From: Janthinobacterium sp. SUN073
GTDB taxonomy: Bacteria; Pseudomonadota; Gammaproteobacteria; Burkholderiales; Burkholderiaceae_D
Direction: 5' to 3'
DNA: 64,000 nt
NCBI RefSeq assembly: GCF_030397665.1
Contig: NZ_JAPUBT010000007.1
Location: forward strand, 1-64,000
Shown here: positions 53,681-64,000 of the stretch, piece by piece
Layout of the letters: the number at the start of each line of letters is the position of its first letter
How positions within the stretch are numbered: the first letter of the stretch is position 1
The notes under the pieces: generated by a model
Seen by the model: only the letters and a program-made list of their open reading frames with translations
Told to the model about the DNA's origin: nothing
The model's database searches: none
Translations under genes and position numbers: made by a program

Positions 53681-53877
53681 ATAGCAAGCTGCAAAGACAT
53701 GGGGAGTGCGGTGTGGACAATCCGGCCATGCTTTCCAGATGCACCACGTAATTCCTTGATAACACGGCTGGAAGCGGCCAGACAAGCGACTTTGCCATAT
53801 AGTGGTGCAAATGGCGGCGAATAGTCGGTAAAGCGTCAGTTTCACGCAGCAATCGCCCTGCTGCGGTGCAGCAACGT

Positions 53878-53907
53878 TTGACTCTATAGATCAAAGCCAA
53901 CTATAAT
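53878..53907 (+). promoter_or_regulatory. Probable sigma-70 promoter of the ATP synthase operon
   Basis: TTGACT (53878-53883), an 18-base spacer and TATAAT (53902-53907) lie 43 bases upstream of the atpI start. This is the best promoter match in the 269-base parB-atpI gap. Confidence 0.65.
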
Positions 53908-53949
53908 CCCGTGTCTTTGCGTGTGTAGATTTTTCTGGGAACCTGGCAA

Positions 53950-54318
53950 TTGAGTGATTCACAACAAAGTATTGCCAAACCCGTCTACAAAGTAGTTGCA
54001 TTGCAGTTAGCAATCGCTATCAGCTTTGCCACAGTCACCCTGTTTTTCGGTGGCAGTGTCAGAGGCTGGTCCGCCGCATACGGCGGTGCTATCGCAGTCA
54101 TCGGTAGCCTGGTGTATGCCCTGCTGGTCGTTCGCGGTTCTAGCGACGCCAATAAGGCATTCCGGGCGCATTTGCGCGCAGAAGTGATGAAAATATTTAT
54201 CACAGCGGTGCTGTTTATATTAGCACTGGTGTTGTTTCAGTCGGCCGCCTGGTTATGGCTGATCTTGGGTTTCGCGGTGGCAACCTTAGCATACTGGTTT
54301 TCATTGCTCGCTGTTTAA
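53950..54318 (+). CDS. atpI: ATP synthase accessory protein AtpI
   Basis: 122 residues, start probably TTG 53950 (GGGA about 10 bases upstream). Four hydrophobic spans, with Y-G-G-A-I-A-V-I-G-S-L-V-Y near the middle, match the AtpI/UncI family. AtpI assists assembly of the c-ring and is dispensable in E. coli. First gene of atpIBEFHAGDC. Confidence 0.85.
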   Translation: MSDSQQSIAKPVYKVVALQLAIAISFATVTLFFGGSVRGWSAAYGGAIAVIGSLVYALLVVRGSSDANKAFRAHLRAEVMKIFITAVLFILALVLFQSAAWLWLILGFAVATLAYWFSLLAV

Positions 54319-54348
54319 TCATTGGTTTTGGGGCCTGTTGTGCTCTGA

Positions 54349-55179
<831 letters not shown>

Positions 55180-55229
55180 TCAGCAACTTTATATTTTGTT
55201 TTTTTAGTATCTTTCGTTTTTAAATTTAG

Positions 55230-55517
<288 letters not shown>

Positions 55518-55560
55518 TTCGCTCCAACCCTAGGAGAAACTTTTAGTTAGGAGCAAAGGT

Positions 55561-56031
55561 ATGGACATCAATATGTCGCTCATCGGCCAGATGATCACCT
55601 TCGCGGTGTTGGTCTGGTTCTCGATGAAGTTCGTATTTCCAGCGCTGAATAATGCGTTGGATGAGCGTGCCAAACGAATCGCGGATGGATTGGCTGCGGC
55701 CGATCAAGGTCAGGCTTCGATGGCTGTCGCTGAAAAGCGTGCGCAAGAGGCATTGAACAGTGCACGTGAAGAAGCGTCGCAACGCGTTGCGGACGCTGAA
55801 AAGCGCGCGCAGCTGGTTGCTGAAGAGATCAAGCAAAATGCACAAGCTGAAGCTGCGCGTATCATTGCGCAAGCCCAGTCGGACGCCGAACAGCAACTGT
55901 CGAAAGCACGCGAACAATTGCGCGCTCAGGTGGCTGACCTGGCTGTCAAGGGTGCCGAGCAGATCTTGAAGCGTGAAGTCAACGCTACGGCTCACGCCGA
56001 AATGTTGCAGCGTCTTGCTGTCGAGCTGTAA
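55561..56031 (+). CDS. atpF: F0F1 ATP synthase subunit b
   Basis: 156 residues. One N-terminal membrane helix ([16 protein letters not shown]) is followed by a long charged coiled coil rich in Ala, Glu and Arg, the peripheral stalk. The dimer binds AtpH at its C-terminus. atpH begins 3 bases after the stop. Confidence 0.96.
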   Translation: MDINMSLIGQMITFAVLVWFSMKFVFPALNNALDERAKRIADGLAAADQGQASMAVAEKRAQEALNSAREEASQRVADAEKRAQLVAEEIKQNAQAEAARIIAQAQSDAEQQLSKAREQLRAQVADLAVKGAEQILKREVNATAHAEMLQRLAVEL

Positions 56032-56033
56032 TC

Positions 56034-56579
56034 ATGGCAGAACTCGCAACCGTCGCCCGTCCCTACGCGGAAGCTTTGTTCCGCGTAGCCCAAGCTGGTA
56101 AGGAGTCAAGCAACCTCGCGGCGTGGTCCGAACTGGTGTCCGAACTGGCACAGATCGGTAGCCACCCCGAGGTACAGGCGTACGCGCGCAATCCGAAAGT
56201 TTCGGAAAGCGACGTCGCCGCCACCATCCTGTCGTTGTTGAAATCGCCGCTCAATGAAGAAGTCAAAAACTTCGTCACGTTGTTGATCGAAAATGGCCGC
56301 ATCAGCCTGCTGCCGGAAATCGGCGCGCAATTCCATACCTTGAAAAATGGTCTGGAAGGTGCGGCTGACGCCGAGATCACGAGCGCTTTCGATCTGAGCG
56401 AAGGCCAAACGGCCGAGCTGGTCGCAACGCTGGAAAAGAAATTCAGTCGTAAGCTCAACCCTGCCGTCACAGTGGATCCATCGCTGCTCGGCGGCGTGCG
56501 CGTGGTTGTTGGCGACCAAGTGCTCGATACCTCGGTGCGCGCCAAGCTGCAGCAACTGCACGCTGCACTGGTGTCGTAA
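56034..56579 (+). CDS. atpH: F0F1 ATP synthase subunit delta
   Basis: 181 residues. The start [12 protein letters not shown] and the C-terminal motif [19 protein letters not shown] are hallmarks. It caps the F1 head and binds subunit b. Cytoplasmic. Confidence 0.96.
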   Translation: MAELATVARPYAEALFRVAQAGKESSNLAAWSELVSELAQIGSHPEVQAYARNPKVSESDVAATILSLLKSPLNEEVKNFVTLLIENGRISLLPEIGAQFHTLKNGLEGAADAEITSAFDLSEGQTAELVATLEKKFSRKLNPAVTVDPSLLGGVRVVVGDQVLDTSVRAKLQQLHAALVS

Positions 56580-56657
56580 GACACGCGCTTCGGCAGGCCA
56601 GCTAAGACAGACCCTTACCCCTCGCGCAAGCTGAGAGAAACACTTTTAGGAGTTAGT

Positions 56658-58199
56658 ATGCAACTCAACCCATCTGAAATCAGCGAGTTGATCAAGAGCC
56701 GGATCCAAGGTCTTGACGGCGGCGCTGAAGTGCGTAATCAAGGCACGGTTATTTCCGTCGCCGACGGTATCTGCCGCATCCACGGTTTGTCGGACGTGAT
56801 GCAAGGCGAGATGCTGGAATTCCCAGGCAACACGTTTGGCCTGGCAATGAATCTGGAACGCGACTCCGTCGGTTCCGTGATTCTGGGTGCCTACGAGCAC
56901 ATCTCCGAAGGCGACACGGTGAAATGCACCGGCCGCATTCTGGAAGTGCCAATTGGTCCTGAGCTGCTCGGCCGCGTTGTCAACGCGCTGGGTCAGCCAA
57001 TCGACGGCAAAGGCGCCATCGACACGAAACTGACGGCCGCGATTGAAAAAATCGCTCCGGGCGTGATCGCCCGTGAGTCCGTTTCGCAACCAATGCAAAC
57101 CGGCCTGAAGTCGATCGATGCGATGGTTCCAGTTGGCCGCGGCCAGCGCGAACTGATCATCGGCGACCGTCAAACCGGCAAGTCGGCTGTGGCGATTGAT
57201 GCGATCATCAATCAAAAAGGCCAGGGCATGAAATGTATCTACGTCGCGATTGGCCAAAAAGCCTCGTCGATCAAGAACATCGTGCGCTCGCTGGAACAGC
57301 ACGGCGCGATGGAATACACCATCGTTGTCGCCGCTTCCGCTTCGGAATCGGCCGCCATGCAATACATCTCGCCGTACTCCGGTTGCGCCATGGGCGAATA
57401 CTTCCGTGACCGCGGTGAAGATGCACTGATCGTCTACGATGATCTGTCCAAACAAGCTGTTGCATACCGTCAAATCTCGCTGCTGCTGCGCCGTCCACCA
57501 GGTCGCGAAGCGTACCCAGGCGACGTGTTCTACCTGCACAGCCGCCTGCTGGAACGCGCAGCACGCGTGAATGCCGACTACGTCGAGAAGTTCACCGACG
57601 GCGCCGTCAAAGGCAAGACCGGTTCCCTGACGGCACTGCCGATCATTGAAACGCAAGCTGGCGACGTGTCCGCATTCGTTCCAACCAACGTGATTTCGAT
57701 TACCGACGGTCAGATCTTCCTGGAAACCTCGCTGTTCAACGCCGGTATCCGTCCTGCGATTAACGCCGGTATTTCCGTATCGCGCGTCGGTGGCGCCGCC
57801 CAGACCAAGGTCATCAAAAACCTGTCCGGCGGTATCCGTACCGACTTGGCGCAGTACCGTGAATTGGCCGCGTTTGCGCAGTTCGCATCGGACCTGGATG
57901 AATCGACCCGCAAGCAGCTGGACCGTGGTGCCCGCGTGACGGAATTGCTCAAGCAAGCCCAGTACTCGCCACTGTCGATCTCGCTGATGGCCGTATCGCT
58001 GTTCTCGGTGAACAAAGGCTTCATGGACGACGTGCCAGTCAAGCAAGTGCTGTCGTTCGAAGCTGGTGTCCACGCTTACATGAAGACCAAGCAAGCTGCT
58101 CTGCTGGCCAAGATCGAAGAAACCAAGCAACTCGACAAAGACAGCGAAGCAACTCTGTCGGCGGCCATTGCTGATTTCAAGAAATCCGGCGCATATTAA
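56658..58199 (+). CDS. atpA: F0F1 ATP synthase subunit alpha
   Basis: 513 residues, AGGAG before the start. The nucleotide-binding P-loop is G-D-R-Q-T-G-K-S-A, and the alpha signature [13 protein letters not shown] is present near residue 370. Alpha carries the non-catalytic nucleotide sites of F1 and contributes the arginine finger. Intact. Confidence 0.98.
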   Translation: MQLNPSEISELIKSRIQGLDGGAEVRNQGTVISVADGICRIHGLSDVMQGEMLEFPGNTFGLAMNLERDSVGSVILGAYEHISEGDTVKCTGRILEVPIGPELLGRVVNALGQPIDGKGAIDTKLTAAIEKIAPGVIARESVSQPMQTGLKSIDAMVPVGRGQRELIIGDRQTGKSAVAIDAIINQKGQGMKCIYVAIGQKASSIKNIVRSLEQHGAMEYTIVVAASASESAAMQYISPYSGCAMGEYFRDRGEDALIVYDDLSKQAVAYRQISLLLRRPPGREAYPGDVFYLHSRLLERAARVNADYVEKFTDGAVKGKTGSLTALPIIETQAGDVSAFVPTNVISITDGQIFLETSLFNAGIRPAINAGISVSRVGGAAQTKVIKNLSGGIRTDLAQYRELAAFAQFASDLDESTRKQLDRGARVTELLKQAQYSPLSISLMAVSLFSVNKGFMDDVPVKQVLSFEAGVHAYMKTKQAALLAKIEETKQLDKDSEATLSAAIADFKKSGAY

Positions 58200-58261
58200 G
58201 CGGCCAGGCGGCGCCCACCTCGAGTGAGGCGCCGCCCTACGCGCAGAAGGAGTAAGGACTC

Positions 58262-60567
<2,306 letters not shown>

Positions 60568-60582
60568 GTTAAGTCTGGGCCT

Positions 60583-60608
60583 AACCCCGCCCCTTAGAAG
60601 GCGGGGTT
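60583..60608 (+). promoter_or_regulatory. Hairpin between atpD and atpC
   Basis: AACCCCGCC and GGCGGGGTT form a perfect 9-bp stem with an 8-base loop, followed by a pyrimidine-rich stretch with few T. It lies between atpD and atpC and is likely an mRNA-stabilising or partial termination element. Confidence 0.5.
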
Positions 60609-60629
60609 CTTCAACCCGATAGGATACAC

Positions 60630-61049
60630 ATGGCACACACAATTCACGTTGACGTGGTTTCCGCTGAAGAACTGATTTTTTCAGGCGAAGCAGAATTCGT
60701 CGCGTTGCCGGGTGAACAGGGCGAGCTGGGTATCTACCCACGCCACACGCCTTTGATTACCCGCATCCGTCCGGGCGCGGTCCGCATCAAGGTAGTCGGC
60801 CAGGCTGAAGAAGAGTTCGTCTTCGTTGCCGGCGGCCTGCTGGAAGTGCAACCGAATACCGTGACCGTCCTGGCCGATACCGCGATCCGCGGTCACGACC
60901 TGGATGAGGCGAAAGCGCTGGAAGCGAAGAAGTTGGCGGAAGAAAATATCCACAACAAGGATTCGGGCATCGACTACGCGCAAGCGCAAGCCGAGCTGGC
61001 CAGCGCGATTGCGCAGCTGGCAGCGATCCAGAAGTTGCGCAAGCATTAA
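60630..61049 (+). CDS. atpC: F0F1 ATP synthase subunit epsilon
   Basis: 139 residues. The N-terminal beta-barrel ([28 protein letters not shown]) is followed by the helical hairpin that can brake ATP hydrolysis. Last gene of the operon; the terminator begins 22 bases after the stop. Confidence 0.96.
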   Translation: MAHTIHVDVVSAEELIFSGEAEFVALPGEQGELGIYPRHTPLITRIRPGAVRIKVVGQAEEEFVFVAGGLLEVQPNTVTVLADTAIRGHDLDEAKALEAKKLAEENIHNKDSGIDYAQAQAELASAIAQLAAIQKLRKH

Positions 61050-61070
61050 TTTGCTCGCATGCAGTAAAAC

Positions 61071-61100
61071 AAAAAGGCAGCCTGCGGGCTGCCTTTTTTT
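61071..61100 (+). terminator. Terminator of the ATP synthase operon
   Basis: AAAAAGGCAGCC and GGGCTGCCTTTTT form a stem with a 3-4-base loop and a run of seven T. The A run on the left lets it also terminate the convergent gene at 61119-61706. Confidence 0.9.
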
Positions 61101-61118
61101 ATGCCTCAGCCGCTAGAC

Positions 61119-61706
61119 TTATTCGCAGCGTGGCTGCCAGGCACCATCGCGCAACTGGACAGCCAGGCTGGCATTGCCCTCATTGACCAGCTTCAGCGTC
61201 GCCTGCTTGCCCGCCGCCGATTGGTCTTCGCCGGGGGGTGTTTTTACCGCATACTGAAACTGCAGCAGGCCACCGCAGGCGGCAGCGCCATGAAAGCTCT
61301 TGCTGACGTTCGATTCATACACGGGGTTGGCCGCATCCGGTTCATATACCGACCGCATCAGCACGTGGCCATTTTCGACCGTGACGGAGGAAATCGGTTC
61401 CGGCTTGGTGGCTGCCAGCGACTTGAGCAGGGCTGCCGAGAAGGCCAGGGGATCGGTCTTGGAATTGCCTTCGTAGAGTATGGTAATCAGGCTGCTCCAT
61501 TTTTCCACCGCTTCGCCATTCGTCGTATATTCATACAAGGCCCGTTGGCTGTTGCGACCCTGCGGCGCGGTAAACGCCAACGTGTAGACCTTGTCGGCAT
61601 AGTGAATCTCTTGCGGCACGATCAGCTTCTGCGCGAACAGCGAGCCGCTGGCGAACAGGCAAGCTGACAATGTACTCAGAAGTAAAACGGTTTTTCCCTT
61701 GAACAC
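61119..61706 (-). CDS. Hypothetical exported protein
   Basis: 195 residues with a clear N-terminal signal (L-L-L-S-T-L-S-A-C-L-F-A-S-G-S-L-F-A-Q). Cleavage after F-A-Q gives a soluble periplasmic protein. L-S-A-C at 12-15 also fits a lipobox, though early. The mature part is a beta-rich domain with a single Cys pair possible (C-G-G-L and the C-terminal R-C-E). I do not recognise the family. It is convergent with the atp operon and lies after the rsgA group on the same strand. Confidence 0.7.
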   Translation of the reverse strand: MFKGKTVLLLSTLSACLFASGSLFAQKLIVPQEIHYADKVYTLAFTAPQGRNSQRALYEYTTNGEAVEKWSSLITILYEGNSKTDPLAFSAALLKSLAATKPEPISSVTVENGHVLMRSVYEPDAANPVYESNVSKSFHGAAACGGLLQFQYAVKTPPGEDQSAAGKQATLKLVNEGNASLAVQLRDGAWQPRCE

Positions 61707-61715
61707 AGTGCATCC

Positions 61716-61850
61716 TCATTTCATGGTTGGCGGGCCGCGGGCATTGCGTGCGGCGCATGTCTGCTGGTACTGCATTTGACTATACCTTGCATATTTCTCA
61801 ATTGCAACTTTGATATATTCCAGCATCCTGGCTGCGGGTCGGCTGTTCAT
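61716..61850 (-). CDS. Possible 44-aa protein translationally coupled to rsgA
   Basis: The frame begins in an ATGA overlap with the rsgA stop codon and ends 9 bases before the next gene's start. The peptide (M-N-S-R-P-A-A-R-M-L-E-Y-I-K-V-A-I-E-K-Y) is amphipathic, then polar, and ends T-M-K. The coupling overlap and tight packing argue for translation. Its small size and lack of known family leave real doubt. Confidence 0.4.
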   Translation of the reverse strand: MNSRPAARMLEYIKVAIEKYARYSQMQYQQTCAARNARGPPTMK

Positions 61851-62923
61851 GCAATCCCTTTCTTGTCGCGCTGCCTGAAGGCCTTCATCGTCACCTTCCA
61901 CTTGGCGCGCGCTGCGCTGCGCTCGAGCGGCGTCGTTTCGCCACGGAGGGCATCGCGCAGCAGCTTGTGATAATTGCGCAAGCGGTCCGCATCGATGGCG
62001 CCGCGCACGGCGCAACCGGGTTCGCTGGCATGCTGGCAATCGCGGAACTGGCACGTCGCTGCCAGTGCCACAATGTCGTAAAACGTGGCCGCCAGGGTCT
62101 GCGCGTCGGCATCGGCCTGCCAGCTGCGCAAGCCCGGTGTGTCGATGATGCAGGCGCCATCCGCGCACAGGTGCAGCGAGCGCGCCGTCGTCGTATGCCG
62201 GCCACGGCCGTCGCCATGGCGCACGTCGTTGGTCGTTTGATCCACCGCGCACAGGGTGTTGGTCAGGCTGGACTTGCCGGCGCCCGATGAACCGAGCAGC
62301 ACCAGGGTCTGGCCGGCGCCCAGCCAGGGTTCCAGGATGGCCACGTCATATGCGTGGCGCGTATCGACGGCCAACAGCGGCACGTGGGGCGGCAGGCGCT
62401 GTTTCAGCTGCGCCAGTTTACCGGCGACGTCGTCGGCTACGTCGGCCTTGCTCAGCACCACCACGGGCGTCACTTGCGCCGCCAGCACGATGGCCAGGTA
62501 GCGCTCCAGGCGGCGCGGATTAAAATCCTCATCCAGTCCCATCACCAGCAGGGCCGTATCGACATTGCTGGCGAGTACCTGGCGGCGGCCGTCATTGCCG
62601 CGTCGGGCGATTTGCGTGACTGGGGATAAGTGCGCCGTTATCCACAGCGCGCCGTGCGCATCGTGTTCGGCGGCGACCCAGTCGCCGACCGTGAGGACCT
62701 CGTCCTTCGCCTGCAGTTCGTGCAGCAGGCGCGGCAGGATCTGCGCCGGGTGTTCCTTGCCGCCGTCGTGCACGCCGATGCTGTCGCGGTGCACGGCGCT
62801 CACGCGCAGCAGCTGCGCGCTGGAAGAAGATAGTGGGGAGGATACGTCGAGTTGGGCGGCTGCGCTGGCGATGGCCTGCTGCAGCCCGATAAGGCGTAGT
62901 TGCGCAAAATCGAATGCGATCAT
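61847..62923 (-). CDS. rsgA: Ribosome small subunit-dependent GTPase RsgA
   Basis: 358 residues. RsgA (YjeQ) is a late 30S-assembly factor with a circularly permuted GTPase. An N-terminal OB-fold (about 40-110) is followed by the G4 motif S-K-A-D, then the P-loop G-S-S-G-A-G-K-S-S-L and the G3 motif D-T-P-G. The C-terminal zinc finger C-x4-C-x-H-x5-C (C-Q-F-R-D-C-Q-H) is intact. The 5' region holds three hairpins and a possible leader peptide. Confidence 0.95.
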   Translation of the reverse strand: MIAFDFAQLRLIGLQQAIASAAAQLDVSSPLSSSSAQLLRVSAVHRDSIGVHDGGKEHPAQILPRLLHELQAKDEVLTVGDWVAAEHDAHGALWITAHLSPVTQIARRGNDGRRQVLASNVDTALLVMGLDEDFNPRRLERYLAIVLAAQVTPVVVLSKADVADDVAGKLAQLKQRLPPHVPLLAVDTRHAYDVAILEPWLGAGQTLVLLGSSGAGKSSLTNTLCAVDQTTNDVRHGDGRGRHTTTARSLHLCADGACIIDTPGLRSWQADADAQTLAATFYDIVALAATCQFRDCQHASEPGCAVRGAIDADRLRNYHKLLRDALRGETTPLERSAARAKWKVTMKAFRQRDKKGIA

Positions 62924-62947
62924 GGTAGCGTGATTCCAGATTCTGTC

Positions 62948-63004
62948 GTCCGCGTGCGGACATGTAGCCTGCGCGTGCAGGCACCGCCAGTCGCGATGAC
63001 TGGC
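62948..63004 (-). promoter_or_regulatory. Three consecutive hairpins in the rsgA leader
   Basis: GTCCGCGTGCGGAC (62948-62961), GCCTGCGCGTGCAGGC (62967-62982) and GCCAGTC-GCGAT-GACTGGC (62986-63004) are three perfect inverted repeats separated by only 3-5 bases, 25-80 bases upstream of the rsgA start. This looks like a structured mRNA leader. I do not recognise it as a known riboswitch. Confidence 0.55.
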
Positions 63005-63085
63005 ACGAAAGAAGGGGGACGTCGGCTACGCGATCACGCGTATGGGGAGTTGCGAGCTAACAGGCTACGCAGGGAAAAACGGTGA

Positions 63086-63124
63086 TCAGGCAGCCGACAG
63101 CACGGCAGTATGCGAATGGCGCAT
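63086..63124 (-). CDS. Possible 12-aa leader peptide upstream of rsgA
   Basis: ATG at 63124 has an AGGAG 8 bases upstream (63133-63137) and encodes M-R-H-S-H-T-A-V-L-S-A-A before TGA. It lies between the lipoprotein gene and the three-hairpin leader of rsgA on the same strand. A well-spaced ribosome-binding site on so short a frame is what suggests a leader peptide. Two histidines are the only notable composition. Confidence 0.35.
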   Translation of the reverse strand: MRHSHTAVLSAA

Positions 63125-63188
63125 GTTGTCTACTCCTGAGGTGTGATGGAAAATGCCAGTGTGCCAGCGGCGTGCGCCGCCGTCAACC

Positions 63189-63743
63189 TCAGCTGCACAT
63201 GCCGTATGCCTGGCGCTCGGGGAAATAGCGGTACGTAAACGTGCGCACCGGGTAGCGCTTGCCGGCGACGAGCATGTCGGGCATCGACAGATCGAAGCGC
63301 TGCGGCAGCTGGCGCGGCAGTTGCAGGCGCAGCCGCCACTGGGTTTCTGCGCTCGAACCCACGGCGGAAAACATGATGGGCAGTGTTTCGATGACGTCGA
63401 CCATTTCCGCCTTGCGGCTCACGCCGCGCTGGTAAATGGTGAGTATCTTCGCTTCGGCGAACGGTGCTTGTTTCGGCTCTTCCAGCAGGAAGGACAGGCG
63501 CGTAAAACTGGCTTGCGTACCGACGGGCAAGGTGAAGATCAGCGCCAGTTCCGTGCCGCCTTCCTTCAAGGTGACGGGCGGCGTGGCATACACGCTGATA
63601 CCGCGCGGCAGTTCGAAACGCGAACCTTCCGTCCACGTCTTGCACTCGGGCGTGGTGGCCTGGTACAGGCTGGGCGCCGTGTAGTCGTCGCAGGCGGAAA
63701 CCAGCAGTAGCAGGGGCAGGGCGAGGAGGGTGGAACGGCGCAT
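63189..63743 (-). CDS. Hypothetical lipoprotein
   Basis: 184 residues from ATG 63743 (ATG 63752 is an alternative). The signal ends in L-L-L-V-S-A-C-D-D with lipidated Cys18; Asp at +2 and +3 would favour inner-membrane retention by the classical rule. The mature part is probably beta-rich, with a Cys at C-K-T-W and another at M-C-S near the end that could pair. I do not recognise the family. It lies between speD and rsgA on the same strand. Confidence 0.7.
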   Translation of the reverse strand: MRRSTLLALPLLLLVSACDDYTAPSLYQATTPECKTWTEGSRFELPRGISVYATPPVTLKEGGTELALIFTLPVGTQASFTRLSFLLEEPKQAPFAEAKILTIYQRGVSRKAEMVDVIETLPIMFSAVGSSAETQWRLRLQLPRQLPQRFDLSMPDMLVAGKRYPVRTFTYRYFPERQAYGMCS

Positions 63744-63806
63744 GGGAGTCACGGTTGGAGGATCAGCCGACAGTGTAAGCGATCGCCACGCGATCCACCA
63801 GCGACG

Positions 63807-64000
63807 CTAGGAGTGCTCGGGCGGGGCGCGCCGCACGGATTGCAGCTGGCAGTGCGCCGCCTGCAGTGCGTCCTGGATGGCGTCAAGCGCCAGTTGCGGC
63901 TGCGCCGCGCCGCACATGAAGATGTCGACGGCGGCAAAGCTGCATTCCGGCCAGGTGTGGATGGAAATGTGCGATTCGGCCAGCAGCACCACGCCGGTGA
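63807..64000 (-). CDS. speD: S-adenosylmethionine decarboxylase proenzyme, C-terminal part
   Basis: The last 64 codons of the short bacterial AdoMetDC (type related to SpeH/SpeD), cut by the window edge. The self-cleavage site [12 protein letters not shown] is visible: cleavage before the Ser yields the pyruvoyl cofactor. The Cys in F-M-C-G corresponds to the catalytic acid. The enzyme makes decarboxylated SAM for spermidine synthesis, which releases MTA, the substrate of MtnN encoded at 35933-36709. Confidence 0.93.
   Translation of the reverse strand, partial: TGVVLLAESHISIHTWPECSFAAVDIFMCGAAQPQLALDAIQDALQAAHCQLQSVRRAPPEHS

Noticed and set aside
62638-62646. Perfect DnaA box inside rsgA
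   Set aside because: A single isolated box within a coding sequence; expected by chance in a region rich in such sites, with no cluster around it.

Overview
The window looks like a piece of the origin-proximal chromosome of a betaproteobacterium, most probably an Oxalobacteraceae relative (Janthinobacterium/Massilia-like). That placement is inferred from protein flavour and gene content (mnmG-rsmG-parA-parB followed by atpIBEFHAGDC, glmS/glmU, a PutA without a DNA-binding domain but with a divergent Lrp gene, parS-like sites). It was not checked by a database search.

Positions 1 to about 17,918 are accessory DNA: a Tn7-like transposon sitting directly downstream of glmS, the classical attTn7 position. 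It carries tnsA-tnsB-tnsC as an overlapping operon, a TniQ gene converging on tnsC, a full-length TnsD-type targeting protein, two XRE regulators, and a small putative regulator preceded by paired operators. The cargo is probably defensive: a translationally coupled pair (an unrecognised 540-aa protein plus an 866-aa PLD-type nuclease-like protein) and a fused GmrSD-like (DUF262+DUF1524) protein. Next to glmS lie three 20-bp repeats that resemble Tn7R TnsB sites, and beside them a 3' half of a tRNA-Phe gene with its own terminator. An IS3-family element enters at the left edge and truncates a gene. The left end of the transposon was not found.

Positions 17,942 to 36,709 are core chromosome: glmS, an Lrp regulator, an orphan 7TM histidine kinase beside a decayed response regulator, glmU, a DUF6279-type lipoprotein, rsmD, coaD, a YfhL-type ferredoxin, a chalcone-isomerase-like protein, a LysR regulator, a chemoreceptor with a C-terminal sensor, the putA/Lrp divergon and mtnN. 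Positions 36,710 to 38,169 carry no gene. They hold three spaced copies of one module: a TAG/TAA-rich DnaA-trio-like tract followed by three DnaA boxes in nearly invariant geometry. This is a strong candidate for the replication origin (oriC).

Positions 38,170 to 48,831 hold a GMC oxidoreductase, a five-gene Liv-type ABC importer, a 3-hydroxybutyrate-oligomer hydrolase, an iron-type alcohol dehydrogenase, and a guanidine-II riboswitch controlling sugE (gdx) and a stand-alone nuoA-like gene. Four parS-like sites lie between 44.2 and 49.0 kb, just before mnmG-rsmG-parA-parB. A 9-bp tandem array lies in front of parA. The ATP synthase operon (53.9-61.1 kb) follows, then a secreted protein, a possible 44-aa ORF coupled to rsgA, rsgA with a structured leader, a lipoprotein and the C-terminal end of speD. 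Candidate origin, parS sites and parAB within about 16 kb fit one origin/segregation domain.
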